Source of the DNA: Nitrospirota bacterium
GTDB lineage: Bacteria > NPL-UPA2 > JAGMAN01
Assembly (NCBI GenBank): GCA_030605915.1
Contig: JAUWHM010000121.1
Span: 1 to 15,365 of the forward strand
Reading direction: 5' to 3'
DNA: 15,365 nucleotides
The notes under the pieces were generated by a model. It was not told the DNA's origin. It saw nothing but the letters and a program-made list of their open reading frames with translations, and did no database searches. How positions within the stretch are numbered: the first letter of the stretch is position 1; every line of letters starts with the position of its first letter. Position numbers and translations under genes: made by a program. This document shows positions 1 to 6,155 of the stretch, in pieces.

Positions 1-1
1 G

Positions 2-589
2 TTAGCTTATATTTTTAATCCGGCATTAGACGAAATTGAACTTCTGAAAGAGATAGTTTATCGGTTAGGTGTAAAAGAACATTTACCCAAAGAAAAAGTT
101 GAGGTTCTAAGAGTTTTAAAGAGACTTTTGGAACAAAATACTAACGACCAGAAAAGGACGGTAATACTTATTGATGAAGCACATACGATTGATAATGCCC
201 ATACATTTGAAGAATTAAGATTGCTTTTGAATTTTCAAGCACAGGATATGTTCCTTTTAACATTGGTGATAGTCGGCCAACCGGAACTTAGAGACAAAAT
301 TAACCAGATAAAACAATTACAACAACGCATAGCTATCAACTATTATCTTGATACTTTCGACTTACAGCATACACGGAACTATATATTACATCGTCTTAAA
401 GTAGCTGGTGCTGGTGAGCAGATGATATTTACTGACGCTGCGCTCGAGTCTGTTTATGAATGTTCAGGTGGTATACCTCGTCGCATTAATCATATCGCCG
501 ACCTATCATTGGTGGTAGCCTGTAGTAGGGGTTTAACACAGATAGATAAAGAAATTATTCACGAAGTTAGTAGCGACCTAGAAATATAA
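2..589 (+). CDS. ExeA/GspA-like AAA ATPase, C-terminal part (5' end outside window)
   Basis: The reading frame is open from base 2, so the gene starts before the window. About 195 residues are visible. They begin with LAYIFNP and contain a Walker B segment (VILIDEAH, about residues 52-59 of the visible part) followed by the sensor-like IVGQPELRDKI. An arginine-rich GGIPRRINHIADLSL segment near the end is typical of the ExeA/GspA/MshM-type ATPases. The Walker A loop must lie upstream. In known systems these ATPases assist type II secretion or type IV pilus-like assembly, and relatives occur in transposition modules (TniB-like). No secretion or transposition gene is visible here, so the role stays open. 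The DNA is clearly more AT-rich than mnmE downstream, which suggests a different origin. A TTG at 128 could be mistaken for the start, but family-like sequence continues upstream of it. Confidence 0.8.
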   Translation, partial: LAYIFNPALDEIELLKEIVYRLGVKEHLPKEKVEVLRVLKRLLEQNTNDQKRTVILIDEAHTIDNAHTFEELRLLLNFQAQDMFLLTLVIVGQPELRDKINQIKQLQQRIAINYYLDTFDLQHTRNYILHRLKVAGAGEQMIFTDAALESVYECSGGIPRRINHIADLSLVVACSRGLTQIDKEIIHEVSSDLEI

Positions 590-641
590 AAAAATATATC
601 GCTGCCAGTAGGCAAAACTCCCCTCTAACTTTCCCTGTAAT

Positions 642-675
642 AGGATAACATAGATACACAATCCCTATGTTCCCT
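642..675. repeat. Hairpin-forming inverted repeat
   Basis: AACATAG at 647-653 pairs with CTATGTT at 665-671. An outer AGG/CCT (642-644 with 673-675) extends the stem across a small internal loop. It lies shortly after the ExeA-like stop codon, but there is no T-run, so a Rho-independent terminator is not supported. Confidence 0.4.
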
Positions 676-682
676 AAACCCC

Positions 683-713
683 TGCTCAGCGACAAAAATC
701 TCCTCGCTGAGCA
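683..713. repeat. 10-bp perfect inverted repeat
   Basis: TGCTCAGCGA (683-692) and TCGCTGAGCA (704-713) form a perfect 10-bp stem with an 11-base loop. It could be the end or core of a small mobile element, an operator or an RNA hairpin. Nothing in the sequence decides between these. Confidence 0.5.
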
Positions 714-916
714 AAATTCTCACTCCCCAGAGACAAAATCTGCCCCGTAGAGCCAATGGCCAAAAATTCCCTTGTAAAATGGGCAAATCTGCGTTATCAT
801 ACTGCTAAAGGAGAGCAGTCATTGAAGGCCAGGAGGGTAACACCCACCTTATCTTGATCAGTGACCTCAAAAAGACTACCGTCAAGGTCATCAGCGACAA
901 ACCCAAACCGGCTTGA

Positions 917-1183
917 ACATCAGGTTGTGCCCAACGAGTTGGACAGACCAACGCCGGCAGATATCTATTTCTCGTGGCGCAACCCAAAAAGGGAGGTCTG
1001 GTAAGAGTCATCACCGCCCGAGATATGTCACAGAGCGACAGAAGACTCTACCACATCGAAGCACTGAAACATCTGGCGGCCATCAAAGGCATTGGCTACC
1101 TAACCCTGGTCAGAATGTGGGTTGTAGAGAGACTTAACGAGGAAAACCAGGCACAAAGAATCCGTTGTTCATCGGTAAAATAG
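917..1183 (+). pseudogene. BrnT-like toxin tail fused to BrnA/CopG-like antitoxin tail (remnant)
   Basis: One frame from 917 to the stop at 1183 encodes two different family tails. The first part (GQTNAGRYLFLV, then LVRVITARDMSQSDRRLY) matches my recollection of the C-terminal half of BrnT-type ribonuclease toxins, whose hallmark is a V-I-S/T-A-R-x-M/A segment followed by an E/D-R-R pair. Directly after LYH the sequence becomes EALKHLAAIKGIGYLTLVRM and WVVERLNEE. This resembles the C-terminal ribbon-helix-helix part of BrnA/CopG antitoxins (consensus-like LK-LA--KGI-Y-TL-R-W---RL). Normally brnT ends before brnA begins, so the arrangement implies a deletion that removed the toxin end and antitoxin start and joined the remainders in frame. 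The toxin N-terminus is absent: the frame is stopped by TGA at 914-916. A GTG at 974 could in principle start a 69-residue product. Family assignment is from motif memory, not a search. Confidence 0.5.
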
Positions 1184-1215
1184 TTTAACCAAGTGGATCT
1201 GCGTCCTATTAATTT

Positions 1216-2763
1216 ATGATGGGGAAAGGGCCGGGAAGGGATACAGTTGCTGCTATTTCTACTCCCTTAGGTGAAGGGGGGATTGGTATCGTCCGCTTAA
1301 GTGGACCTCAATCCTTAGCCATTGCTGACCGGATATTCCAAGGGAAGGATGGAATAAAGCCTTCCCAGTCCCCAACCCACACCCTGCACTATGGTCATAT
1401 AACCCAGAATGGAGAGATAATTGATGAGGTCCTCCTCACGGTGATGAGAGCTCCTCGCACTTATACCCGGGAAGACATTGTAGAAATTAACTGCCATGGA
1501 GGGATAGTGCCCTTAGGGAGGGTCTTAGATTTGACCCTTAAAAAGGGGGCCTGTTTATCCGAGCCAGGCGAGTTCACCAAGAGAGCTTTCCTCAATGGCC
1601 GAATAGATTTAGCCCAGGCAGAGGCAGTTATAGATGTTATCAGAGCCAAGACCCGTCTCAGCCTGAAAGCAGCCGTGTCCCAATTAAGTGGCCATTTTTC
1701 ACGGGAGGTGGAGGATTTACGAAACTTATTAGTGAATATCTTAGCTAAAGTGGAGGCAAATGCCGATTTTCCAGAAGAGGATGCGGTGAAACGCGGTGAA
1801 ACACCGCAAAGCACGGTGAAACAGTGCCGATTCTCAGGCAGTGCCGATTCTCAGGCAGTGCCGTTCGCTTGCAGCACTCTTACGTGTCACACGGAGAAAC
1901 AGTGCCCGAAGGGCAGGCAGCACTGGCCAAAGGCCGGTGTTGGGAGCCTGAATTGGCAGGACATAAGACGGGAGCTTGTGCCGATAGTGGATGATTTAAG
2001 CAAGCTCATAGCCACAGCTAAAAGTGGGAAGCTCCTGCGGGAAGGAATAAGAGCGGCCATTTCCGGAAAGCCCAATGTGGGAAAATCCAGCCTCTTCAAT
2101 GCCCTTTTAGGGGAGAATCGGACCATTGTCACTGCCGTTCCGGGGACGACCAGGGATGTTATTGAGGAAACAGTAAACATAAAAGGCATCCCCCTTAACC
2201 TGGCGGATACAGCTGGGCTGAGGAAGGCTGAAGGAGAGATAGAGAAAGAAAGTGTGACCAGGAGTCGGCACTCGATGGGAGAGGCTGATCTCATTCTCCT
2301 CACCCTGGATGGATCTGGGACATTATCCCAGGAGGATAGGGCCATCATGGAAGAACTGAAGGATAGGACGGCCATCTTAGTCATCAATAAGAAGGACCTT
2401 CCCCAAAGGATAGATATAAAGGAAGTAAAAGAGGCTCTGCCTGATAAGAGGATAGTCAGAATTTCAGCTACCCGTAAGACTGGTCTTCTCGAGTTGAGGC
2501 AAGCGGTAGCAGATATGTTCTGGCAGGGAGAGGTTCTTTCCCCGGAAACAGCTTTGGTGACCAATGCCCGGCATAAGGATGCTCTCCTTAAGGCTAAGGA
2601 GAGCCTGCAAAATTGTAGGGACAGTCTTCAGTCTCAAGTGCCCCTTGAATTTATTGCCCTGGATCTGAGGGCCTCTATCAATAGTTTAGGGGAGATAGTA
2701 GGAGAAACGGCTACTGAGGACATCCTTAACCGGATCTTCTCCCAGTTCTGCATTGGGAAGTAA
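1216..2763 (+). CDS. mnmE: tRNA uridine-5-carboxymethylaminomethyl modification GTPase MnmE
   Basis: MnmE (TrmE) works with MnmG to modify the wobble uridine at C5 in certain tRNAs. It is a cytosolic dimeric G protein. The N-terminal folate-binding domain begins DTVAAISTPLGEGGIGIVRL and contains NCHGG and the GEFTKRAFLNGRIDLAQAEA segment. The G domain has the P-loop GKPNVGKSS (284-292), PGTTRD, DTAG (331-334) and NKKD. The protein ends with the family's C-terminal FCIGK, including the conserved cysteine. Its length of 515 residues exceeds the usual 450-460 because roughly 50 extra residues follow DFPEED (184-189), encoded by repeat DNA. The frame stays open and all catalytic motifs are intact, so it is probably functional. 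ATG at 1216 or 1219 could start it; no strong Shine-Dalgarno site is seen. rsmG starts three bases after the stop, and mnmG, often adjacent, is not here. Confidence 0.95.
   Translation: MMGKGPGRDTVAAISTPLGEGGIGIVRLSGPQSLAIADRIFQGKDGIKPSQSPTHTLHYGHITQNGEIIDEVLLTVMRAPRTYTREDIVEINCHGGIVPLGRVLDLTLKKGACLSEPGEFTKRAFLNGRIDLAQAEAVIDVIRAKTRLSLKAAVSQLSGHFSREVEDLRNLLVNILAKVEANADFPEEDAVKRGETPQSTVKQCRFSGSADSQAVPFACSTLTCHTEKQCPKGRQHWPKAGVGSLNWQDIRRELVPIVDDLSKLIATAKSGKLLREGIRAAISGKPNVGKSSLFNALLGENRTIVTAVPGTTRDVIEETVNIKGIPLNLADTAGLRKAEGEIEKESVTRSRHSMGEADLILLTLDGSGTLSQEDRAIMEELKDRTAILVINKKDLPQRIDIKEVKEALPDKRIVRISATRKTGLLELRQAVADMFWQGEVLSPETALVTNARHKDALLKAKESLQNCRDSLQSQVPLEFIALDLRASINSLGEIVGETATEDILNRIFSQFCIGK
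1783..1945 (+). repeat. Repeat element inserted in frame within mnmE
   Basis: The segment opens with two tandem copies of GCGGTGAAAC (1783-1792 and 1793-1802). It continues with a related CACGGTGAAAC and then two and a half tandem copies of a 17-bp unit, CAGTGCCGATTCTCAGG (1822-1838, 1839-1855, partial 1856-1863). A hairpin follows: CAGTGC at 1900-1905 and GCACTG at 1920-1925, with an inner GCCC-GAA-GGGC. Twenty-three bases (1822-1844) are identical to 11520-11542 in another gene region. The right boundary is approximate, because normal MnmE helical-domain sequence (NWQDIRRELVP) resumes at about 1951. Since 17 is not a multiple of three, the two units are read in different frames, yet no stop arises. 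Confidence 0.8.
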
Positions 2764-2766
2764 AGG

Positions 2767-3525
2767 ATGGACGGTGAGTTAGAGAGATTGCTTAAGGAAG
2801 GGGCAGAAAGGATGGGGGCTCCCTTAACGGAGGGTAAGGCTGAAAAGATTTTCCTCTACCTAAAGGAGCTCATTCAGTGGAATGAAAGAATTAATCTTAC
2901 TTCCACCAGTGACCAGCGCCAACTCCTGCTAAAGCATTTCATCGATTCCCTAACATGTATCCCCCTGCTCCCTACCCATTCTCAGCTTCGCCTCATTGAT
3001 GTGGGAACTGGAGCAGGATTTCCTGGAGTGGTCCTCAAAATATATCGGCCAGACATAGATTTGGCTCTGTTGGATTCATCCGAGAAGAGATGTGCTTTTC
3101 TTGACCACCTGATCAAGAAGTTAGGGCTTAACAAGACAAAGGTGTTGAGAGGAAGGGCCGAGGACTATGGAAGGGAACCTGAGCATAGAGAGAGTTATGA
3201 TGTGGCCGTCTCCCGGGCAGTGGCTCATTTAAGAGTTTTAACGGAATACTGCCTTCCTTTTTTAAGGATAGGAGGAGTCTTTATCTCGCAAAAAGGTCCA
3301 AAGGGTGGACAGGAAATGGTGGGGGCCGCAGGGGCTATCCAAGTGCTGGGAGGAAAGGTTAAAGAGGCCAAGAAAATAATCCTTCCTGGCGTGGAAGAGA
3401 ATCGTCTGCTTATCTGTATCTCAAAAGTGAACCCTACTCCTCAACATTACCCTCGCCGGTGTGGTATCCCTAAGAAAAGACCAATAGTCAAAAAAGGGTT
3501 GACAGAGATGGGAGGCAGGGTATAA
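2767..3525 (+). CDS. rsmG: 16S rRNA (guanine-N7) methyltransferase RsmG
   Basis: RsmG (GidB) transfers a methyl group from S-adenosylmethionine to N7 of a conserved guanine in the 530 loop of 16S rRNA. The N-terminal part has KHFIDSL (56-62). The SAM-binding loop is LIDVGTGAGFPGVVLKI (about 76-92), followed by the acidic strand LALLDSSEKR. SRAVAHL (149-155) and the late SQKGPKG are also family landmarks. The tail HYPRRCGIPKKRPI matches the usual RsmG ending. At 252 residues it is slightly longer than typical (about 210-240) through a short basic extension, VKKGLTEMGGRV. ATG 2767 lies three bases after the mnmE stop, so the two are probably co-transcribed. Only a weak AAAGG abuts the start. 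The 3' end carries the promoter for parA, and the stop codon lies inside its -10 box. Confidence 0.95.
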   Translation: MDGELERLLKEGAERMGAPLTEGKAEKIFLYLKELIQWNERINLTSTSDQRQLLLKHFIDSLTCIPLLPTHSQLRLIDVGTGAGFPGVVLKIYRPDIDLALLDSSEKRCAFLDHLIKKLGLNKTKVLRGRAEDYGREPEHRESYDVAVSRAVAHLRVLTEYCLPFLRIGGVFISQKGPKGGQEMVGAAGAIQVLGGKVKEAKKIILPGVEENRLLICISKVNPTPQHYPRRCGIPKKRPIVKKGLTEMGGRV

Positions 3526-3526
3526 T
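3499..3526 (+). promoter_or_regulatory. Consensus sigma-70-type promoter for parAB (P1)
   Basis: TTGACA (3499-3504) and TATAAT (3521-3526), both perfect consensus hexamers, are separated by 16 bases. The -35 box lies within the rsmG coding region and the -10 box contains the rsmG stop codon. The predicted transcription start near 3533 falls inside the parS-like site, so a protein bound at parS would probably block this promoter. Confidence 0.75.
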
Positions 3527-3541
3527 GTTTCATGTGGAACG
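3526..3541. promoter_or_regulatory. parS: parS-like centromere site
   Basis: TGTTTCATGTGGAACG matches the widely conserved chromosomal parS 16-mer TGTTTCACGTGAAACA at 13 of 16 positions, or 14 if A/G is allowed at position 12. The core GTTTCA and the GAAC half are kept as an imperfect palindrome. It sits immediately upstream of parA and two genes before the end of parB, where parS sites are commonly found. ParB is expected to load here as a CTP-dependent clamp. Binding has not been shown for this sequence. Confidence 0.7.
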
Positions 3542-3544
3542 TTG

Positions 3545-3573
3545 TGGAAATTTTTACTCAATTATGGTATACT
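3545..3573 (+). promoter_or_regulatory. Possible second parA promoter with extended -10 (P2)
   Basis: TGGAAA (3545-3550, four of six consensus bases) lies 17 bases from TATACT (3568-3573). A TG at 3565-3566 forms an extended -10 motif. Transcription would start near 3580, giving a short leader before the AGGAGA ribosome site (about 3588-3593) and the ATG at 3601. Confidence 0.45.
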
Positions 3574-3600
3574 ATCAAGGAACTCATAGGAGAAAGTTTG

Positions 3601-4377
3601 ATGGGTAAAGTCTTTGCTATCGTTAATCAGAAAGGGGGAGTGGGGAAGACAACCACGGCGGTTAATTTAGCTGCCTGTCTTGCGGCGCAGCAGAAGAAGA
3701 CTTTGCTCATTGATATTGACCCTCAAGGAAATGCTACCAGCGGTCTGGGGGTGGATAAGGGTAGCGTCGAGCACAGCATCTATGAGATCCTCCTTAACCA
3801 CCACCCTATGGAAAATTTGACTCTGTCCACACAACTTCCCTGCCTGGATTTAATCCCTTCCAACCGAGAACTCACCGGGGCAGAGGTGGAGTTGGTAGAT
3901 GTTGAGGATAGAGAGAGCCGATTGAGGTTTGCCCTGGAGAAAATTAAGGGTGGCTATGAATTTATCATAATAGATTGCCCTCCCTCATTGGGACTGCTTA
4001 CCGTGAATAGCCTTGCGGCGGCCAACGCGGTCATTGTTCCCATCCAATGCGAGTACTATGCTTTGGAGGGCATGAGCCAGGTTTTAGAAATAATCAGGCT
4101 GGTGAAGAGAAATCTCAACCCTTATCTAAAAGTGGGAGGCATCCTTTTAACCATGGCCGATGGAAGGATAAGCCTATCCGGGCAGGTGGCGGATGAGGTG
4201 AGGAGATTTTTTGGGGATAAGGTCTACCAAACGATAATTCCCCGAAATGTTCGGTTGAGCGAGGCTCCTGGATTTGGAAAACCGATTATTCTTTACGATG
4301 GTTACTGCCTGGGAGCCGAAGCATATCGGCAATTTGCAAAGGAGGTTATGAATAGTGGACACGTCTACGGGTGCTGA
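3601..4377 (+). CDS. parA: Chromosome partitioning ATPase ParA (Soj)
   Basis: This is a deviant-Walker ATPase that dimerises with ATP, binds nucleoid DNA non-specifically and is released by ParB to move origin DNA. The product from ATG 3601 is 258 residues: MGKVFAIVNQKGGVGKTTT has the deviant P-loop KGGVGKTT at 11-18. LLIDIDPQGNATSGLG, FIIIDCPPSLGLLTVNSL (Walker B) and IPRNVRLSEAPGFGKPIILYD follow. The short N-terminus without a helix-turn-helix is the chromosomal Soj type. An in-frame ATG at 3532 would add 23 residues, but that stretch holds the parS half-site and promoter P2, and only 3601 has a good Shine-Dalgarno (AGGAGA, spacing about 7). The extreme C-terminus, NSGHVYGC, is encoded by a repeat copy overlapping parB and is not typical of the family. 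The last 23 bases overlap parB. Confidence 0.95.
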   Translation: MGKVFAIVNQKGGVGKTTTAVNLAACLAAQQKKTLLIDIDPQGNATSGLGVDKGSVEHSIYEILLNHHPMENLTLSTQLPCLDLIPSNRELTGAEVELVDVEDRESRLRFALEKIKGGYEFIIIDCPPSLGLLTVNSLAAANAVIVPIQCEYYALEGMSQVLEIIRLVKRNLNPYLKVGGILLTMADGRISLSGQVADEVRRFFGDKVYQTIIPRNVRLSEAPGFGKPIILYDGYCLGAEAYRQFAKEVMNSGHVYGC

Positions 4378-5236
4378 TAAGCGCAGGAGAGTTTTGGGGA
4401 AGGGCCTGGAGGCTTTGATTCCCGAAGTTAAAACGGAGGACACGTCTACGAGTGCTGACAAGCGAAAGACACCAGGCGAACTCGCCATAGATGAAATCAG
4501 GCCGAATCGCTATCAGCCAAGGCAGGATTTCAGCAGTTTAGAGGAGCTTGTGTCTTCCGTCAAGGAGAAGGGAGTGGTCCAACCAATCTTAGTCAGAGCC
4601 TCTGATGACGGCTATGAACTGATTGCCGGAGAGAGAAGATGGCGAGCCGCTAAGGAGGCTGGATTGACCACCATTCCAGCCATTGTCAGGGACATCTCAG
4701 AGAGGGAAATGCTGGAGGTGTCTTTAGTTGAGAACATCCAGAGGGAAGACCTGAATCCAATAGAGGAGGCGAGGGGTCTGCGCTTCCTTATGGATGAATT
4801 CAATCTCACTCAGGAGGTGTTAGCCCGGCGTTTGGGGCGGGAGCGCTCAACCGTGGCCAATACCCTTCGCCTCTTAAAGCTCCCTCAGGAAGTGCAAGAA
4901 GATGTTTCCCGAGGGAGAGTCTCGGCTGGCCATGCTCGGGCCCTCCTCGCTCTTCCGAGCCAGAGGGAGCAGAAGAAGCTCTGCGCCAGAATCATCGGCC
5001 AAGGTCTATCAGTGCGGGAGACGGAGAGATTGGTTGAGAGGATGAAGTCAGTTCTCCCAAGAAAAGGTCTTCCCGCGACCAGTCGTGATCCCCAAATTGC
5101 GGCCCTGGAGGCAGACCTGCGGCGGCGCTTTGGGACGAAGGTAGAGGTAAAAGCAAGAAACGGGGCGGGGAGGATTATCATAGAATACTATTCACAAGAG
5201 GACTTGGGGAGAATCATTGAAACTTTGGGATTGTAA
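4355..5236 (+). CDS. parB: Chromosome partitioning protein ParB (Spo0J-like)
   Basis: ParB is a DNA-binding CTPase clamp that loads at parS, spreads along the origin and stimulates ParA. The start is GTG 4355, preceded by a strong AAAGGAGGT (4338-4346) inside parA. The N-terminus has the ParA-interacting GKGLEALIP (15-23). The catalytic domain shows GERRWRAAKEAG (92-103) and ENIQREDLNPIEEA (126-139). A helix-turn-helix follows (LTQEVLARRLGRERSTVANT, 151-170, leading into LRLLKLP). The C-terminal dimerisation segment ends GRIIIEYYSQEDLGRIIETL. The 293-residue length is normal. The linker between the ParA-contact helix and the CTPase domain contains TEDTSTSADKRK, encoded by a near-copy of the 27 bases that make the first residues (MDTSTGADKR). 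The translational overlap with parA indicates one operon. Confidence 0.95.
   Translation: MDTSTGADKRRRVLGKGLEALIPEVKTEDTSTSADKRKTPGELAIDEIRPNRYQPRQDFSSLEELVSSVKEKGVVQPILVRASDDGYELIAGERRWRAAKEAGLTTIPAIVRDISEREMLEVSLVENIQREDLNPIEEARGLRFLMDEFNLTQEVLARRLGRERSTVANTLRLLKLPQEVQEDVSRGRVSAGHARALLALPSQREQKKLCARIIGQGLSVRETERLVERMKSVLPRKGLPATSRDPQIAALEADLRRRFGTKVEVKARNGAGRIIIEYYSQEDLGRIIETLGL
4357..4383 (+). repeat. 27-bp direct repeat, copy 1 (parA/parB overlap)
   Basis: This copy begins GGACACGTCTACGGG and ends ATAAGCG. It matches copy 2 at 4438-4464 at 25 of 27 positions. It supplies the parA stop codon, the last ParA codons and the first codons of parB. Confidence 0.75.
4438..4464 (+). repeat. 27-bp direct repeat, copy 2 (within parB)
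   Basis: It differs from copy 1 only by G to A and T to C changes. The two copies start 81 bases apart (27 codons), so both are read in the same parB frame, as DTSTGADKR and DTSTSADKR. Confidence 0.75.
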
Positions 5237-5295
5237 AGTTCCGTGTGTCCCTTCGCTTCAGCGTCGGCACACTCCACGCGTAGCAAGGAGAGCCA
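5236..5295 (+). repeat. Truncated copy of the dispersed repeat seen at 9664-9830 (left end only)
   Basis: Starting at the last base of the parB stop codon, AAGTTCCGTGT followed by TCCCTTCGCT, TCGGCAC and GAGCCA runs parallel to the first 57 or so bases of the element after the HD-GYP gene. Identity is roughly four fifths by eye, with small gaps. The right half, with the inner hairpins and the inverted right end, is absent here. Both copies begin immediately behind a TAA stop. Confidence 0.6.
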
Positions 5296-5323
5296 AAAAC
5301 ATATTATACGAGGAGATGTTAAA

Positions 5324-6121
5324 ATGGACTTATCGAAAGAGGAGACAGAAGCGAGAAAAACCCTAGCCGACACTTTAGGCCAACCAAATAAAATCACTTC
5401 AAAAAACTTGGCCCGTGCAGATGAACTTGGAACAGCTCTTAGTTTCCAATCTGGCATCCCTGTATTTAAGCGTACTCTTCAACTCTTCCGAGACCTTTCT
5501 AAATGCACTCTAGATAAGCTTCCTCTGGAAACGCTACGGCAGTTGAAGCAATCTGCTGACCGTGCAGTCCAAAATTTTAACCAAATCAAAGAATTTAATC
5601 CTGTGCCACTCAAGGGAACCCTGCACAAGCCCAGGACCAGCTCATAAATAGCGTGGCAAGTCAATATCACAATCAGTTCACGCTTATTGCACCGACCATC
5701 GCATATTCTGTGCGGAAAGGCACTGATTTTGCTCGATTAGAGGAGGAGGCAAGCGTCGTAGTTTAAGAATATGAAGGCAATGGCAGCGCAACAAGAAGGA
5801 TCGCAGAAGGCATCACAGGAGGAAATGCAGAACATACTTGATAAGGTGCGACAAGCTGCTGCCGAAGTTGGGGTTGCCCAGCATGCTATTCATTTCAAGG
5901 GGCAGGCGGATTCGCATCATCAGTCCAGCAAGCTTTGGCTACGGGCCACCTGTGCGGCCGGCCTGGTGACGTTTCTTTTTACAGTGTTCAGCGGGCCTCT
6001 CTATATTAAGCTGTTTGGAGTGCCTTCAAATCTCTACGAAACCATCCAGATGGCCACATCTCGACTGCTGGCATTTTCCGTCCTTCTTGCGGAAGTTAGT
6101 CCATGGCCTTTAATATTATGA
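5324..6121 (+). pseudogene. Frameshifted, C-terminally truncated membrane protein gene
   Basis: Three consecutive open segments look like pieces of one gene. Segment 1 (5324-5647) starts at ATG 5324 behind AGGAG (5311-5315) and reads MDLSKEETEARKTLADTLGQ, running through FNQIKEFNP. At about 5600-5617 the coherent reading switches to another frame (NPAQAQDQLINSVASQYHNQ, then FTLIAPTIAYSVRKGTDFAR). That frame ends at TAA 5764-5766. From about 5770 it returns to the first frame (QEEMQNILDKVRQAAAEVGV, then AQHAIHFKGQADSHH), leading into a hydrophobic segment (TCAAGLVTFLFTVFSGPLYI). From memory, homologous bacterial membrane proteins continue past this point with another hydrophobic stretch and an R-H-x-N-rich tail. 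Here the frame ends abruptly after FSVLLAEVSPWPLIL. Function unknown. Sequencing error could explain the two shifts but not the missing tail. Confidence 0.65.
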
Positions 6122-6155
6122 AATAAAATAGGAGTTAACTGGAGGAGGGGAATAG

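Larger units (their letters stand above)
590..1215. other. Intergenic region with hairpins and a gene remnant
   Basis: This stretch of about 625 bases holds no intact gene. Its first part (590-800) contains two inverted repeats, listed separately, neither followed by a T-run. A purine-rich, Shine-Dalgarno-like AAGGAG at 808-813 lies in the loop of a 6-bp inverted repeat (ACTGCT/AGCAGT, 801-819). It precedes a short open stretch (809-916) with no ATG, GTG or TTG near its beginning, only an ATT at 821, and ending at a TGA (914-916). I do not recognise that peptide. From 917 to 1183 the same frame continues as a toxin-antitoxin remnant. No convincing promoter or Shine-Dalgarno site for mnmE is seen in the last 30 bases. 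Confidence 0.6.

Noticed and set aside
805..1014. Antisense 69-codon open frame in the upstream gap
   Set aside because: It overlaps the toxin remnant read on the + strand, and its translation shows no family features.
1788..1825. parS half-sites (GTGAAACA) in the mnmE repeat and at 11490-11510
   Set aside because: Only one half of the palindrome is present and the centre has an extra G, so ParB loading is unlikely. These are explained by the repeat unit.
1822..1863. Tandem 17-bp units as a CRISPR-like array
   Set aside because: The units are directly adjacent with no spacers and lie within the mnmE coding frame.
1887..2564. Long antisense open frame (225 codons) opposite mnmE
   Set aside because: It lies entirely over the conserved G domain of mnmE, its translation is low-complexity serine/leucine-rich, and no start site or family resemblance is visible.
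3532..3600. Upstream ATG start for ParA at 3532
   Set aside because: The added 23 residues are not ParA-like and overlap parS and a promoter. ATG 3601 has the ribosome site and the family-typical N-terminus.
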